From: Hymenolepis diminuta
Taxonomy: Eukaryota > Platyhelminthes > Cestoda > Cyclophyllidea > Hymenolepididae
DNA length: 64,000 nucleotides
Assembly (NCBI GenBank): GCA_900708905.1
Contig: CAADRB010000033.1
Span: 47,369 to 111,368, forward strand
Reading direction: 5' to 3'
Shown: one piece after another, positions 1 to 15,000 of the stretch
Position numbering within the stretch: position 1 is the first letter of the stretch
Layout of the letters: each line of letters begins with the position of its first letter
Translations under genes and position numbers: made by a program
Notes under the pieces: generated by a model
Databases searched by the model: none
Told to the model about the DNA's origin: nothing
What the model saw: only the letters and a program-made list of their open reading frames with translations

Positions 1-3000
1 TGGCTCTGCTAGATTACTATCCGAACTCCTAGTTGGTTACGTTATAGCAAATAAATAAATAGTTCTCGGTACAAAAATTCATTTGCCTTGATTGAATACT
101 TGCTACAGAAATTAACATGCTTTGTAGGCTTTTTATCCTTTCCTCTTTAAACCTAAATGCGTCTTTGCTTTCAAAAAACATTTTCCAAAGAGATTTATTT
201 GCTTAATAAAATCAATTAAGAGATAATATTAATATAGCTTGAAAATAACCATTTTTGATAATTCTGATTTGAGAGATAATATTTCAAGTGTTAATATAAA
301 ATAAGTGTTTGGTTTTAAACTATCTCCCGACGTTAAAGTTATGAGTCAATTTAGACAAATGCAATAGCTAAAGGACGTATAATTAACTTGTAATTTTTGC
401 ACTTTAAAGCATTAATGTATATTATACCTCCCTGTCTTGAGATACGGTTTTAATTCATCAAAATTTGTAAGCTAAGATTAACGTAATATAACTTCATATT
501 TTAACATTAGTAGCGTATTGATGATATATTTAATAATCAATATTAAACATGTAGCAGATATTTCACAAATAAGCACTTGGCTAAATCTTAGCAATCCTAT
601 TAGAAGTCCAGCTACCTTTAGACAAGTACAATTAACCCGTAGTAGTGTCCTCCGGTTAAAATTTGCAGCCAAAAATAACTAAGCTACGTCCAAAGTAGCG
701 AGAACACTGACGATATTGGGTGTAGAAAGTTTATTGCAATTGCAGCAAGCTTCCAAATTGCTAAGTCATTAACACTACGTTATATCAATATTGATAGCTC
801 GTTGTTTGAGAAGGCCTCTGCACGCACGAGATTGGTTTCACATCCGCACCTTTCATAATGTTCAAGCGCCTACTAGATCCCTTTGATCAGCCTAGGTAGT
901 GATGTATACCCCAAAAACTTAATTATATGTAATTTTGTTTCTCTTTCATCTTTAATATTAATGAAAATAAAAAGTAATCACCCATGTTTAGGTGTTGTTT
1001 TTAATAATATTACGCGTTTTTTACAAAATATATAATTGCTTTCGTTAACTTTATATTGATTTACAGTTACTCATATGTGAGGCTAGGAATTCCTAGAATG
1101 ATATTTTATCCAACCAGATATTTCTGATCTTACTTATACTAATTCTGTTATATAAATTTGAATATTTTGCAGGTTAAGCAATTTAGAAAGTAATGATTTC
1201 TCTTAAAAATATGCATCTAGTTAACGGAATGATACCATCACTTAGATATGGATCTCTGTTTTAAATGGTATTTTTGATTAAAAGATACGATTCAAATAAT
1301 AAAATTTCCCGTTTTGGCGAAATTATCAGACAGAACTTCAGAGGATTTTCCGCAAGTTTGGACGAAGTATCAAATTATATCTGGAGCGTCGATAATTTAT
1401 TCAACGCTTCTTCAATTAAAATTCTTGTTATATAATAAAAAATATTAATATTTTTGAGCAAGCACGAGAAATACATAATAAAATTTTACTATATTAGCAT
1501 ATAATTTAACATTCCTCTTTCCGACATTAAAAGTGCATTTTAATGTGCTCAGTTTATCGCCAATTTTTAAATGAATCGGGTGTCTCACTTCTTTCTTTTC
1601 TTACTTTATCTGTGTCATGTAATTCGAGCAAGAGTGGTTTGCTTACATGATTTAAAACTAGTGTGATGATTATAACCTGAATATTGACATTTTGAGTGCG
1701 TGTGTTCGAGATAATTACAAAGTGCATTCCAAATTCAATTGCACTGTTCGATGAGAAAACCAGAAAGTGTAGTGGAATTGATTGATTTTCCCAAGTGTAT
1801 AACAGGAGGCATGTCTAGACAATGTTAGATTCTCCTATGTTATTTGTTCTGTGATGAGCAATTAGTCTGCAAAGAAAAGCTCAAATTCAGAGAAGAAAAT
1901 GTTTTAGATAATACGGAGGCTATTAGTGTCTCTGGCAAAGCAAAAAGTTGCGATTTTATGTCACGAGAACATCTTAATATCTTATTTAAACATTTTCTAC
2001 TTCGATAATATTTTTTGATGTACAAATTGTATTATTATTGTAGATGTTACTCGGATTTGCCTGTTTAATCTCAAGGCGTATTATACGGACTCCAAATTAA
2101 GACATTCATAATGGGTCTTAACATATATGGTCATTTCCACCATGTAGGTCATATCAGATTGTAGGTCATTTTGCTCTCTTGAGTAGGTTTCCAGTGATTT
2201 CAATTTCCACGAGTTATTCAGTCAACCACTTTATCCTTTCTATGCCTTTATTTAAGATATACCAAATCTGAACTCAATTTGCACCTCTGAAAATGATATG
2301 TTTGTTAGAATATGGTGATTTACACAATGGCATTTTGCTGCCAAATCTCCAATGTTATTTACGCATCTACATTAGATGCCGATGTGAGATAACACCAATC
2401 GAAATCGGGCTTACTCACCAAGTTGAGTGAGTGCGTTGTTTGAAACTCGATTTATTTTCTTAAATACCAATCACAAAAGGTAAGATTAGATAAGGCCAAC
2501 GATTTATGCACTCTAAATGGCTGTTCACCATGTAGGAGTTAATTGCAGAGGTAAGATAAGTATTAGAGTATGGAGGAGCATAAATGATTGGGGCAGGTTA
2601 ATTTCTGCGAAATTGCACCTCTGTAAGTGATTTAATAGTGGAAAAGCGTTATTTGTAAATAAGGAGGAAATCGCTTGTGCTTTCCATTTTATCCTTTATT
2701 TGTCTGTACTTTATGAAATCACTGCATTCCTTTCTCACCAATTCGCAATTTTCAATAATCGCGAATGATATTTCCGTGATTACTTCAGTGATTACTACGC
2801 TTCTCGTATATGGAAAATCAAAAGTGAGATGGCCGAATTCAGGCCACTTAAAACACAATAATATCAAATTACACACACATGTTCCACAGAAGCTATTTCC
2901 ATTGCAGTTCTTGAACTGCAAGAAAGTTATTGAAATGACGAAGTGGAATATAAGGATTTGTAGCCTTTCTCTGAACCCCGGGTTGCAGAATGTGCCACTT

Positions 3001-5641
3001 TGTTCCAAACATCAATAGAATGTTTGTGGCATCCGGTTCTGTTGGAGGAGAGTTTCAAGATAATTGCGATGATCTTCATGGACGACAATTTGAATACCCT
3101 TGAAGTTTCTAGCCACTTCTTTCACATTTCACTTCCAATTTGTTTAATGCCTAAAGAAAGCTAACATTTACAATTTCGTAGACTGAAAACGTGTAATTAC
3201 GCCATTATCATCCACATTTCAACACAGCATTCAGTTTATGCAAACCGGCGCCGAGTATGGAGAACTTAAAATTTTCCCGATTTTGCTAATGGAGGATTCA
3301 CTGATGGTTTGTGATTGCACGCCCTTTGTTACAGATTTGTCCTGTGTTCTGGATTCTTCCTCAAATTAAGGGTGACACAAAATGAATGGTTTTTATTTAG
3401 AAGCAGTTGCGGTTAGTAAGGGGTCAGAAGTAGACGGGGATAAGGTGATTTTTTAAGAGTTTGTATTTGAGAGTAGAAATGCAGTCACATCGGATGTTTA
3501 CTTCCGTGGACTGTAGATCATCCAATCGGGTCATTATGATTTAGAGACGGAATAGAGTTCAAAATAATCACTTAGCACTTTAATTCAGTGCATCTAGTTT
3601 AGTCATTTAAATTAGGAGTGAAAGCCTTATAACTCTTAAATCAAATTAGAACTATTGTAATAGTTATCAAATACTAAGATCGAATGCAGAGGGCGATTAT
3701 TTTGAATGATTTACATTCAGTATGAGCCTAGTTTTGAAGGCAATTAGGTGACGATGGCACCAGATACTAATTAGCCAAAGCAAAGTTTTGCACACCCATA
3801 AATTTCCGCAGTTCCGGACTTCACAAATCGGCTCCCAGTGGTCTGGCTGCCAAGCGGTGCATGTACATGGAGCTTATGAAGTATAAACAACTAGGTGGTC
3901 GCAACACTACTATTTTTTGGGTTACATAGCAAGTCCTACTAAAGTAATCGATTTATAAGGTAGTTTAACTATTCGCGTCTTCGAAGTAACTTAAAATCCG
4001 GAAATAAGGTTTGCACTTGTCTCATTATCCAAGTCAGAGAAATATGTATGATTGATTAGAGATTTATTTTAACCTCGTTTTAAAGGTTTTTTGATAATAT
4101 GTTTGCCTATTCACAAATTGAGTGGGCATTGTATTGTTTGTAGAAGCGGATACATGGCTATGGATGTTCGGACATAATTTAGGTAAAAAGAAAGAAGATT
4201 TCGGACTTTTAATCTTTTGCTGCCTTTGGATAAGTTTTCTATTTAGTCCTCCTTAATATCTGAGAACCCAAAAGAGGTTTTAGTGTGAAATAATTAGGGA
4301 TACTTTTCATAGCTTCTCAAATTCGAAGTCCTCTTTGTTGAAACCTGACGGAGGGATTTCCAAGAGCAATCCGCTGAGTACGGTAAAAGAGTCAAGTCTT
4401 AAAAGTAACGTTGTTTACTGTTATCCTGTGCCGTTATGCATCCTGAGCACTGCTGTGGAAAGGCCGTGATAAACATTTAAAAATCAAAAACTCTTAAAAA
4501 CTGCCTTCTACGCGAAAATCTCCAGTAACGGTTTGTTTCAATTAGTAAATATTCGGTTATCTTTTGCCTGAAAGTTTGAAGATTTTGCGTCGTTCATTGT
4601 ATTTGTCTCAATCAAAACGCGGTAACCCATTTATTAATCAATTACTTCTATTCCCTAATTCAGATGGGACCATTTTTTAATATTTCTCCAATTGATAATT
4701 GCAGATTTAAGGTTAATTTACTGACATTTATTCCTCTGCCTCTTCAAATTGCATCATTTAATTTACTTGAAATTGTTGCCTCGAACCTTCGCTGTCTCAA
4801 ATTAAACATTACATGGTTATCACACATAAAACGAACAGTACTAAATTTAATTCTGTAAGCAGGCCCATTTCGAAAACAGACGGTTGGATTTTATCTCAAT
4901 ATATCTTCTAGAATAGGTATTTGGCAGATATCGAGGCTTTAAAAAACGCTGTTATGTAGATGATCATAATTCATTTAAATATGCAAATACATTAACTTAA
5001 TATACGAGATAAAATTAGGAAGATTGACAACGATCCCGCAATAATTCCGTGCGACCAATCTTTTATGCAACTGCACAAAATTTGAACCCACAGAATTAAG
5101 AATTTGAGTGTACTAGATGGTTCTATTTCACTCAAGATATATTTTCAAAAGAGCATAACTTCGATATACAATATTAAGTTGTTTATCAGTCGATTAACTT
5201 CTACATATTGTCTTTACATTTTCCAAGTTAAGGCAAGTATTTGATCTCAGCCTCTATTCCTTGCCAACTTCGAGGTAACTTGGTTGCCTCAAGACGATGG
5301 TGAGGAACCTTCTTCATTCTGATCTGTGATTTCTTAAGATTTAACACAGCAGTAGACGTATACTAAAATGAATAAAAGATGGTTCCATCTAATACCATTC
5401 CGCCTTACAAAATTTTCATCTGTAATATATGAATAAATTTGTATTTTCATCTCTCATATAATGGCATTCGCAAAAAAGAGGGATTAAAACGGGTTGTAGA
5501 TATAAGCAATAAGATAGCACAGAAGAGAGGATAGCAGCAGGAATACAGACAGGCATCGGGCTGCGGGCAAGACAAAAGATGAAAGGCAAAGTTATTTTTC
5601 TTCAAGGAGACAGCACTCTCTGGTCTACCCCAATTTCAAGA
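1..5641. other. Region downstream of APAF-1, no supportable gene
   Basis: AT-rich. Open frames of up to 119 codons overlap on opposite strands at 2649-3018, but neither has a recognisable domain nor flanking splice logic. No canonical AATAAA was found on the minus strand within about 750 bp of the APAF-1 stop. I saw no RNA gene. Confidence 0.5.
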
Positions 5642-6095
5642 CTATTTCAACATCTCCGAAGTCACGTCAGACAGTACAGGGTCTCCTTCTGCAGATGCTG
5701 AAATAGTCGAAGTAGTAGGCGGGTTTGTAGACGAACAAGCGAGCATTTCAATGGGATCAAAGACAAAGCAAATGCCCGAATGGACTTCCATGGCAACCAG
5801 AGTGGGTGGAAGATACGGGGCTCCAGGTGAAGAGCAGGAGACAAAGAGATGGTTCCGACGGTCAGTGGTATCGAAGACACGAATGACTCGAGAGCGATCT
5901 AGAACGTGATGGAAACCTGCTACTCCACTGGGATTCGGTTTTGTGATGAGACGCCAACTACAGAGACGATCTGAAAGACCGGCCAAAGTTCCACCGTCTG
6001 CTGACCAGGCTAGGGAAACAAAACCGGATCCTCCGCAGCCAGCAGCATCGGAAGACAGGGTACTACGAGACGCGATCATTGATCGTTCACCGCCT
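5642..6095 (-). CDS. APAF1: APAF-1 exon 20: last WD40 blades and stop
   Basis: Residues 1947-2097 and TAG at 5644-5642. GFVSLAWSADGGTLAGLSD with RLCSWRL is a blade; VIRVFDTTDRRNHLFVSC and ICFVFDPIEM are further strands that probably close the second propeller. The last 40 residues are Ser/Thr-rich. Acceptor GATTTCAG. Confidence 0.9.
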
Positions 6096-9000
6096 CTGAA
6101 ATCAAAATATTAAGGAATAAAGATAGATCATGAATGAATTTAGGCGTAAATTTCTTGAATTTGATCTTAGAAATATGAGGCAGGTTATGCTCATCAAATT
6201 AAATTTATAAACACTCCTCACTCTCCAGCTTTCTGCTTTATTGGTTTAGTAGGAATTTTTGGCTGACTCGAATCTTAATCAACTGTCAGTTGACGTACTG
6301 TAAAAGCAAGCTCGCGACATACTACCACTACAGTGCTAACTAAATATATCTGGTCGGTTCCTTTTCCGAATTTAAATTCAAGTACTCTTGGAGCTGACAA
6401 TCAGGTCAATTTTAAGTTTTCAGTTAGATGCTTATTACTCTGAACGTGCCAATCCTCTAGATAGACAAACAAGTCATTGTGGAGTTCGTTTAATTCTCCA
6501 ATCATAACTGATAGGACGCTGGCAAAAGAGGGCTCAAAGCTGCAGTGTTTACGTTTTATCTAAGGATAAGCAATTCCCACAGGCTGTTTCTAAGTCGTCC
6601 AGCTTCTTTACCGACATGCGAACGAGCATGCCACTTGACAGTTATTCGGAACATAAGCATAAACTGCTATTAATCCGGCGCTATTCTGACTTCCAAATAT
6701 CAATAACATGAAGACGAATTGTATCCATTTATATATTTTTTGTTAAGTTAATAAAGTATCTTGGAGTTACTGCGTTCTCTACCTTGTCTCCCCCCCCCCC
6801 CTTCCCAGATTTGGATCAACTGCAGCTGAGCGATATCAAGTTGGCAAACAGCACTAAAAGAGGGTAAATCAGACTTATTTTACAAAAAGTATGCAATTCA
6901 GGATCTAATAAATGGATAGAATTCAATAAAGGTAACAAAGAAGAAAGGCAAAATATCTCGAAAAAAATATTAAAATAAACGTATTTAAACGGGCTCTAAA
7001 ATCAGATTTAGGTAGTAAAAAAATTAGGATATACGGACGTGAATAAGTGATTTTCAAATTGCTTAATTTCATAAAGTAGACATTGCCAGTTATAAATATT
7101 CCATATTTATCCTATAAATACTACTAACTTACTAAAAATATTTTTAAAACTTCAAGAATGTGGATATGAAGGAGAGATTTGTAATTTCACATCTAATGAA
7201 TTAAATTAGATTTAAATCTTGAAGTAAAATAAAACAGTAAAATATGGTCGAAACATTCTGCTTTTGCAAAATATTCAGAGAAAAATGAAAACAAAATATC
7301 TTAGAAGTGATTTTCAACTTGAATGTTAAAAAGGATACTGAACGTGTGATGCTCCTTTACATAATACACCACTCGTCATCTTAAACGTCTTAACTAACAA
7401 GCTTAACAGAAACAAACGTCTACATTAATTAAAAGAAAACGTAACATGATATTTTTCTTTCTTCAGAGGAATTTGAAGAAAAATAAAATTTAAAGATAAA
7501 CATTTCGTTTCTGATTTTTTGCGATATTAACTAGCTCATTTAAAATCTGGATTTACAAAAGTGAACATGATAATAACAATTTAGCAATAAGAGTTTCTTA
7601 GAATAGTATTAGGATGGAGTGAACTTCGTCGATCAGAAAACTACATACATTCATTTCGAAAGTAAAATTTAAACCAAAAAATTGAAGTGATATAGATCTA
7701 ATAAAGACCAAAAAATAAGCAATGCCATCTCCTCAGGAAGATAAGTCTTAGATAATGACTAAGAAAATTAAGAATCACTATAGCGTGTAGGACCCGCGCG
7801 CTGTGATTTAATAGGTCTCTAGGCGTTATGCATTTAATAACTCATGCTTCTGCCCTAGTTGTCAGCCTAGAGGTGAGGCAAGACCGTACCTGGGGGCCGT
7901 GAGTCGCCAGACACGAAGATTTCCACCGGCATCTCCAGACGCTAGCAACATCTCAGTGCCCATCTCATTATCTGTGGCGATAGGGCGGAAGGCCACACAA
8001 CGAACGGCCAATGGCTTGTGAGAACCTTCAAATACCTTCTTTTCCGTTGATAGACACCACACCTGAAAAAATGAAGACGTGAACGCTCAGTGAAGAAAAC
8101 TCATAATTTTAAATCAAATCAAAGAGTAACGCATGATTTACACAGACGGCTCCGTCGGAAGCCGCAGTGGCCAACCATCGACCTTCCGGATCTATATCTA
8201 CTCCAGTAATTTCGGCTGACTTGTGAGCCACCAGATTCAAGGTCCACGATGAATCTTTATCTCCATCGCGACTTTGAAGACTTCTGCCACAGACCAGGCC
8301 ATCTCGCCCAGCTGACACCCATGCGATTCGACTTCTCCAAGAGCCTGGTGTTCCATTCGACTGATGTAATGGTTCAAGATTGGCAAATAGACGGAAACAG
8401 ACTATCGCAGATTGGTCTACCGTTGACGCCGGGGCCATTTCTGTCCCACAGAAGAAACGGGAAGAGAAAGTAGAGGTTGGCAATGGATTGGATGCGCTAT
8501 TTGATTGTACGGGAGTTGGCAAGTGCATCCGCAGCCATTGGCGAGTTGGAGGAATCTTTATCTCGGGTACCTGACTGATGTCGAATGAAGTGTCGCGGCG
8601 AGCAGCAATGGGTTTTGAGCGCCTTACTTCCCAGACCTAAAGTAAGAAAGTGTAGGTATAATAATACGTTTACCTAGTATGCAAAATAAATAGAATTTCG
8701 CTCATTTATAACCAATACATTAGATAACATTAATTAGAAACCAACTTACGAGCATCTTTTTTACACGTAAATTTATTTGGTAAAATATAAATCATCTTAT
8801 AAATACAACGCTGTTAAGGAGCAATATGGAGTTCACTTCAAAAGATGATTCGTGGATTAAATCATGACTATCACCGTCTAATTAATTGTGCAACGAAGAT
8901 ATTTTGCATTAGAGATATTTACGTGTGCTCAATTTGTTATGGCCAATTTAAATAAGCTCTTAATTATGATGTCATGTAAATGAATCGCCAATAACTATCA

Positions 9001-12000
9001 GGCAAGCCGACAGGTCGTTTAGGATTCGAAACAAGTGTAAGTAAGGTTTAAGTGATGATTAAGAAACTAACATGAACAGTGCCACCAGCAGTCGCTGCAG
9101 CAACCACAAGTTCAAGCTCAGAATCTTCAAAGTCCTGAGGAGGTGTCCAAAGCGACAAATGGGTAATCTTGACAGCAGAGGAGATAATATCCAGTGGGAG
9201 GTCTCGACTAACAACTGTTGGTCTTCCTCCAACACATCCCGGCTCAGAGACACTACTCTTCGAGGAGATGCACAGATGCCGATAAGACTTGAAACCACGC
9301 AGAGGGTCCTTCGAACAATTCAACTGCAGCACATGAACTGCTCCATTCTCGAAACCCACAACCAGCAGACGCATATCCTCCGAAAATGCAGCACATGAAG
9401 GAACGGGGGAGTGTTTAACAAGTCGGCTGACTGCTTGAAAGGCACTCGGTGTTGAAGAGTTAGTAGGAGGTGAAATTGGATTGGTTGCTGTGGAGCCTCC
9501 TAAGGCGTTTGGCAGGAGCTGACTATGAGGTGCTCGACGTCGGTGGCATGTGATGAGTGACAGCTCCACACAGTGGAACGCTTGGCAGTTTTCATCCACA
9601 TCCAGAGGTGTGGTTTGTGGTGATCGAAAGAGTAGCTGAAGACAAAAGTAAATTCATTTCTATTGGTGTATGTGGACATAGTTGGACATTAGATTTGAAA
9701 GCCAAAGGCATTGTACTCACCTAACTCTGACCTGGAATTAACATACTGGTCTATCGTTAAACGGCCTGAACACCATGCTATGCTATTTAGATCCCTGGTG
9801 ATGGCCATCTGTTTCCGTTCTCCTTTTCAAATCCCTCTGACCCTCCTTCTCTGAGAAGCGCCAAAATATTTTATACATTCTTTCCTATTTATATCGGAAG
9901 ATGTCATTTGTGTAAGCCGTGTGATATGTATTTATCCCCGTCTATCCTTTTCCCTGTCATATTTCGGGGTATTTTAGTTCAGAACGGTTCGAAAATTCTC
10001 TTACACTGATAAATTAGCAGTCCAAACGGATAAGTGCACATGCTTCTCACCATCACACGGATATATTATGTACTGCATAAGGGAAAAAGAAGACTCTATT
10101 ACGAACAATGAAGCTACAGTTACGTCATCACGTAAGGTCAAGTCGATTACCAGAAGTAGTCATTCAATCGCAAAAGAAATAATCAATGATGGTAGCCTAC
10201 GATAGCCTACATCTTACATCTCGCACTTTCAAAATAGGTACCTTGGTGCTTCCTTCCAATAAAGGCATGAGAAAAGTCATAACAATGAACTGAGTGAGCA
10301 GTACTAGCTACTACTCGACTGCACTTAGCTAAAATTATCTCGTCAGATACCAGCGCGTAAAGAAGGAATTGGCAATCCAACCACCCTTCTTATTTCTTGA
10401 GCGTGTATTTCTGAGTGTGTACCTTCGTATAATTACCTCAAATCCAGGGTAGTCCAACGAAATTAAGAGAAAATATTCTCATGTATATGAACTTCTGAAC
10501 AAAAAGTTACAAGTTAAAACTAGAAAAGAATATCGAAACGATAAAAATATCGCAAGCCATCGCACAGCTCCCCCTTCAATCTACTAGAATTTGAAAGCAA
10601 TGTATCCTTTTGTCCAGTTCGCATATTCAATACTATCTTTAAATGAATGAAATTATTATTATAATAGGAAAGAACCATTGAAATGAAAATATACCAAACA
10701 AAATAGGACCGTTTTAATAGTTTGAAGGATGAATCCCTGTGTGTTTACAAAACTTTTATCCAGGTCATTACTAATTTATGAGACCTAAATGTCTCGACCT
10801 CACAGTTGCGCTTAAAGTGTTTCACCCTTCTGCAACCTCCAGCCCACAGTGGTACTCGAAGTGCTTAGGCCTGAGATACTCTCAATTTATCACTAGAGAA
10901 CCATCGTGTCCTCAAGTGGTTTATTTTAATTAGCACGATGGGCCACTTAAGTGGTCCTTGAGTAAGAATTACTAGGCCTCAGTTTCCCCCATCTGTTAAT
11001 TAATTAACAGATTTCAAGTAACCACCGAGATGAGAATGTAACCAAAATAACATGCTAACAAAAGGTGAGCGATTCCCTTGACTTTTCCACGCTGACTTTA
11101 AAAAGAGCAACTCCATATTTCATCCAAGAAAAAAATTAACCTGCAGGCTGCAGCTAGCCTTGATGCGGCCAACGGCGTAGAACTCGCCTCGAGTGCCAAA
11201 TATAACGCTGTAGAGATCGGCCCACAATGGGAAGGGTTGATCACGCACCAAAGCGGAGACTCGGACTGAAGAGGAAACCTCAGTGGCGGATGCTGATGAA
11301 TTGCTGCGTTGACGAGCTGGGGACTGATCACCAGAGAGAATCGGGGACATATTCTGGAAGAAAAAAGGTAATGTACATTCATGAGCTAATATTAGCAGTT
11401 GGTGATTTCATCCCCCCCCCCTCCCCCCCACGATTAAAACTTGGCGCAATACAGTAAAGCATGGACGAATAAAGCTTTATTTACGCTAGGCCTCCTGGTA
11501 CTTTTGTACTTAGTTCCCAACTTAATCAATCTTGTTATAACAACTGTTTGAAATTGAAATACAAATACTGGCCGAATCTACCAGTATTGAGCAAAAACTA
11601 AAGGTCCATTTTATGGAAGTACCATTTATGGGTCAATAAGACTTTCCAAATGAATTTCTATTTTCCATATCATCCATTTCCCTCGGGTAAAATTATCACC
11701 AAATCTATTTCTGAATATTATTCCACGATTGAGAGTTGTTAAAATGTTAATTACTATCCTACGATCTTCACAAACACAGCTGGTTTTAGTACTCTTTAAA
11801 TTAATGCATAGAATGTTTATCAATGAATTCAATTAAACAGGCTAATAATTTTTTTAAACGTGCTTTTACTGGATCTAGTAAACATGACTTAATTAAACAT
11901 TCCTGGATTACCTTCAAAATGAGGAATTTGCTCCATTAAATTAAACTAACAGAGTCTGTGAAATCTTGAAAGGGAATTTTAGCAATGATCAGGGTTTGTT

Positions 12001-15000
12001 TATCATCATTTAAATTTATTAAAAATGAACAGTTACAGCAAGTATCAAAGGTTAGAGTTGAACAAGGAGATGTATGGCTTGCAAGTTAATAGTATATTCT
12101 CTTCACTTTTACTAACTGTCAATTCTCCATATCAATTCCATGTTCTCGAACGGCCTCGTTTTATTTAATAATACACTCATACTCATATACTCTCATGTAT
12201 ATTAACCAGTGGCTGGCGCTCTCCAACTGACTGAGTTATTTATCAGGTTATAATAGAAGTTCTGTCTATTTTTTAAAATTTGAATTAAAGTGAAAATTTC
12301 GTCAGAAATACATTTATTTAGTGTTTAACATAGTCATCATTTTTATTAATTACATCTTCCCATCTTGTCATACGCTTTCTGATCCTTTCTTCATAGAAAA
12401 AAGAAACTAGCTTCATTTCCACCACTTCTCTTGGAGTAAGCCCTTGTCCCATTCATTGATTCTGTAAGCTCCTGAAAAGATGAAATTCGGTTGGTGTAAT
12501 ATCAGGAGAATATGATGGGTGCATGGTGCATGACTTCTCACCCAAATTCTTCAACGAGATTTTTGGTTGCTCTTGAAGTGATTGTCATGATGCGCAATCA
12601 CTCCTTTTCGATTGATCAAAGAAGGCCCTTTTCCTTCCGTTAACTATTTTTAAACGAGTTACCTGCTGACAGTAAACTTCAGATGTTATTGTTTAATTGT
12701 CACCCATTAGTTCATAATAAACAATTCCCTCTAAATTCCACCATACACACAAAAGAATTGTTTTCGGGTGCAATCCATTTCCTAATTGTAGAATTGGCAT
12801 TGAACCACGACTTAGCCGCTGTCTTATGCGCCTAACATTGTTTTAAGGATTCACGTCACCATTTATGACTCGGTCTAAAAAAATGTGCCTGAAGTTCACG
12901 AAAACGCAGTGAACTTCAAGTGAAACACAACAAATCACAAGCTGTTGCTCGATAATTTCCGACAAATCGNNNNNNNNNNNNGGGGGGGGGGGGGCCATTT
13001 CCCATTCTTTGAGACTCTGCCAAGTCTCTAGGTCATTTCCCTATGTATAGTCATATGGCTTACGTGAAAGATTTTGCTCAGTTCTCTAGTACTGCAGGTT
13101 GAATTTTCATCAATTTCAACTTGCAATTGCTCAGAATTGAGTTTTTTTGAGCATCCTGCTTTCGGTTCGTTTTTCAGTCTGAAGTTATCCTCTTTGAAAC
13201 CACCTGCAGAAAACTACCCTCTACAAGTCCCCTCACTCACAACATCATTTCCATAAGTGTTTTAGTGTTTTTTCTGCTCCTGAGCTTACCGTATTTCCTT
13301 GATGAAATTCAAACAGTAAAATATGTTTGATATACTTAGAGCGTATATAAGGACTAAAAATAGTTATTAATAACGATAATTATCACACAATCTGTAGGAA
13401 TAAAAAATATTTTATTAATTACCATGGATAAGCATACAGCATTAACTAGCTAAATTGAAGTAATCGTGCCCTAAACACACAGCTCAAAAATTGGACAGAA
13501 CTTCTGTTACAACCTGATAAATAGTCTTTGTTTTGTACGCACACACATATCTATTGGTACGGTTCTCTCTCCCCCCCTCCCCCCCTCTTCCAGCTCCAAT
13601 CTCTGCCTTTTACCTACTCTCTCTCCCTCTCTCTCCCCCGTCTCAAATTCTCAAGTTGTAATCATGATTTTACAATTCACTTGATCCCCACATGACTTGG
13701 TATTTTTGATCTAGGGATCGTGATTATTTGTTGTTAATGCTGGTCATTAATCTAAGTTGAGCCTCTATACTTTCACTTACTCTACGATGATCCCAAATTT
13801 TAAAATTCTTGACACGGTTTACAAACTATACAGACAGAAGAGTTCGTTGAAAGGATAGCTAGGAAAAAAGTTCGATCTAAACAGACAAGAGACGCAGAAA
13901 ATAGACAAAGATCATAATACACTAATTCCAACGCACCGTAGAAGTCGGTTCCTTAGTGCATTGCCAGGGGGACTCCCAAGCCTTAACCACTCCATCTTCA
14001 GCAGCGGTTGTCACAGCAACAAGACCCGATGCGTTGGCATGAATGAGGCCCTGAGGTGATGAGGTTGGAGTGACTGTAGGTGAGCGACAGTATCCATAAG
14101 GTGAGAGACGAATACTGGATACCGGTGTACAGTGAGCGCATACGTCGAAGATTTTGTTGCGTTCTGGGAGACTCCAAATCTATATGGAAAATGATTAATA
14201 TATATAGATATTTCGGAAGATAGTTTGAATCTGACAGTTTTAGTACCAATATCACATTCCCTCTATCGTCATTTTGATAGGGGCTATAATGATCCTCTTT
14301 GAGGTAAACGGTTAATAATGGCCAATTCTGCACATTCAAATTGTTCTCTACTAAATAGCTTAAATTCTCCGATACCGTCTCAAGAAGTATAATGATAAGT
14401 CTGTAGTCACTCGTAGGATTATCGCAATTTGTAATCTCCAGTCCATTCCCACCTGAAAGATTTAACCGAAGACCGATGCTTGTAGTAGTACGCTCCAAAA
14501 GGGAGGTTATACTCCCATTGTGTCCGTAATTTCCTATGACTGCTTACGTTGCAAATTTTAAAAAGCTTGCTCTTAAGCACTTACTGCAACTCACACTGTT
14601 GTAACCTAATTAGCCTCCAAAATAACCACAAATCTCCCGAATTCAATAATAAAACTGAGTTAAGCAAGCTTTAGCAACTTAATTAAAAATTCTAACGAGC
14701 AATGACCCATAATCTCACCACACTTTGGTAATTATGTAAAATTTGTAAATAATTAATAACAACATGACTAAATATGCAAAAGTGTTAATTCAACTTCTTT
14801 TGGATAAAATATTCCACTTTATCCAATACGTACAATTACATTAATGTGGGATTGGTATATATAACTTCACATTTTACACCCAAAATCTAATAAGAAACAG
14901 AAGAAAGCATTTATAATTAATACATACCACAGCGCGTCCATTCGTAAGTCCTGCAGCAATGAGACAGTAGTTGTCGAAAGGTTGACTGTCCAGAGTGGTA

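Larger units (their letters stand above)
9636..11140 (-). other. APAF-1 intron 16
   Basis: 1505 nt. The left part shows nothing. From about 10719 to 11012 it carries a copy of a dispersed repeat (family A), ending in a 22-bp palindrome. Confidence 0.7.
11354..13936 (-). other. APAF-1 intron 15
   Basis: 2583 nt. Holds C-rich tracts at 11411-11429, the mariner relic with the assembly gap (12290-13300) and a pyrimidine-rich CT/C stretch at 13564-13639. Confidence 0.7.

Noticed and set aside
2649..3018. Open frames of 119 codons (minus) and 113 codons (plus) on top of each other
   Set aside because: No recognisable motif in either, no splice context, and mirrored open frames like this are common by chance in AT-rich DNA.
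14180..14498. Long open frame continuing upstream of exon 15
   Set aside because: The frame differs from the WD40 frame, and CATATAG at 14180 is a suitable acceptor that joins exon 14 in phase.
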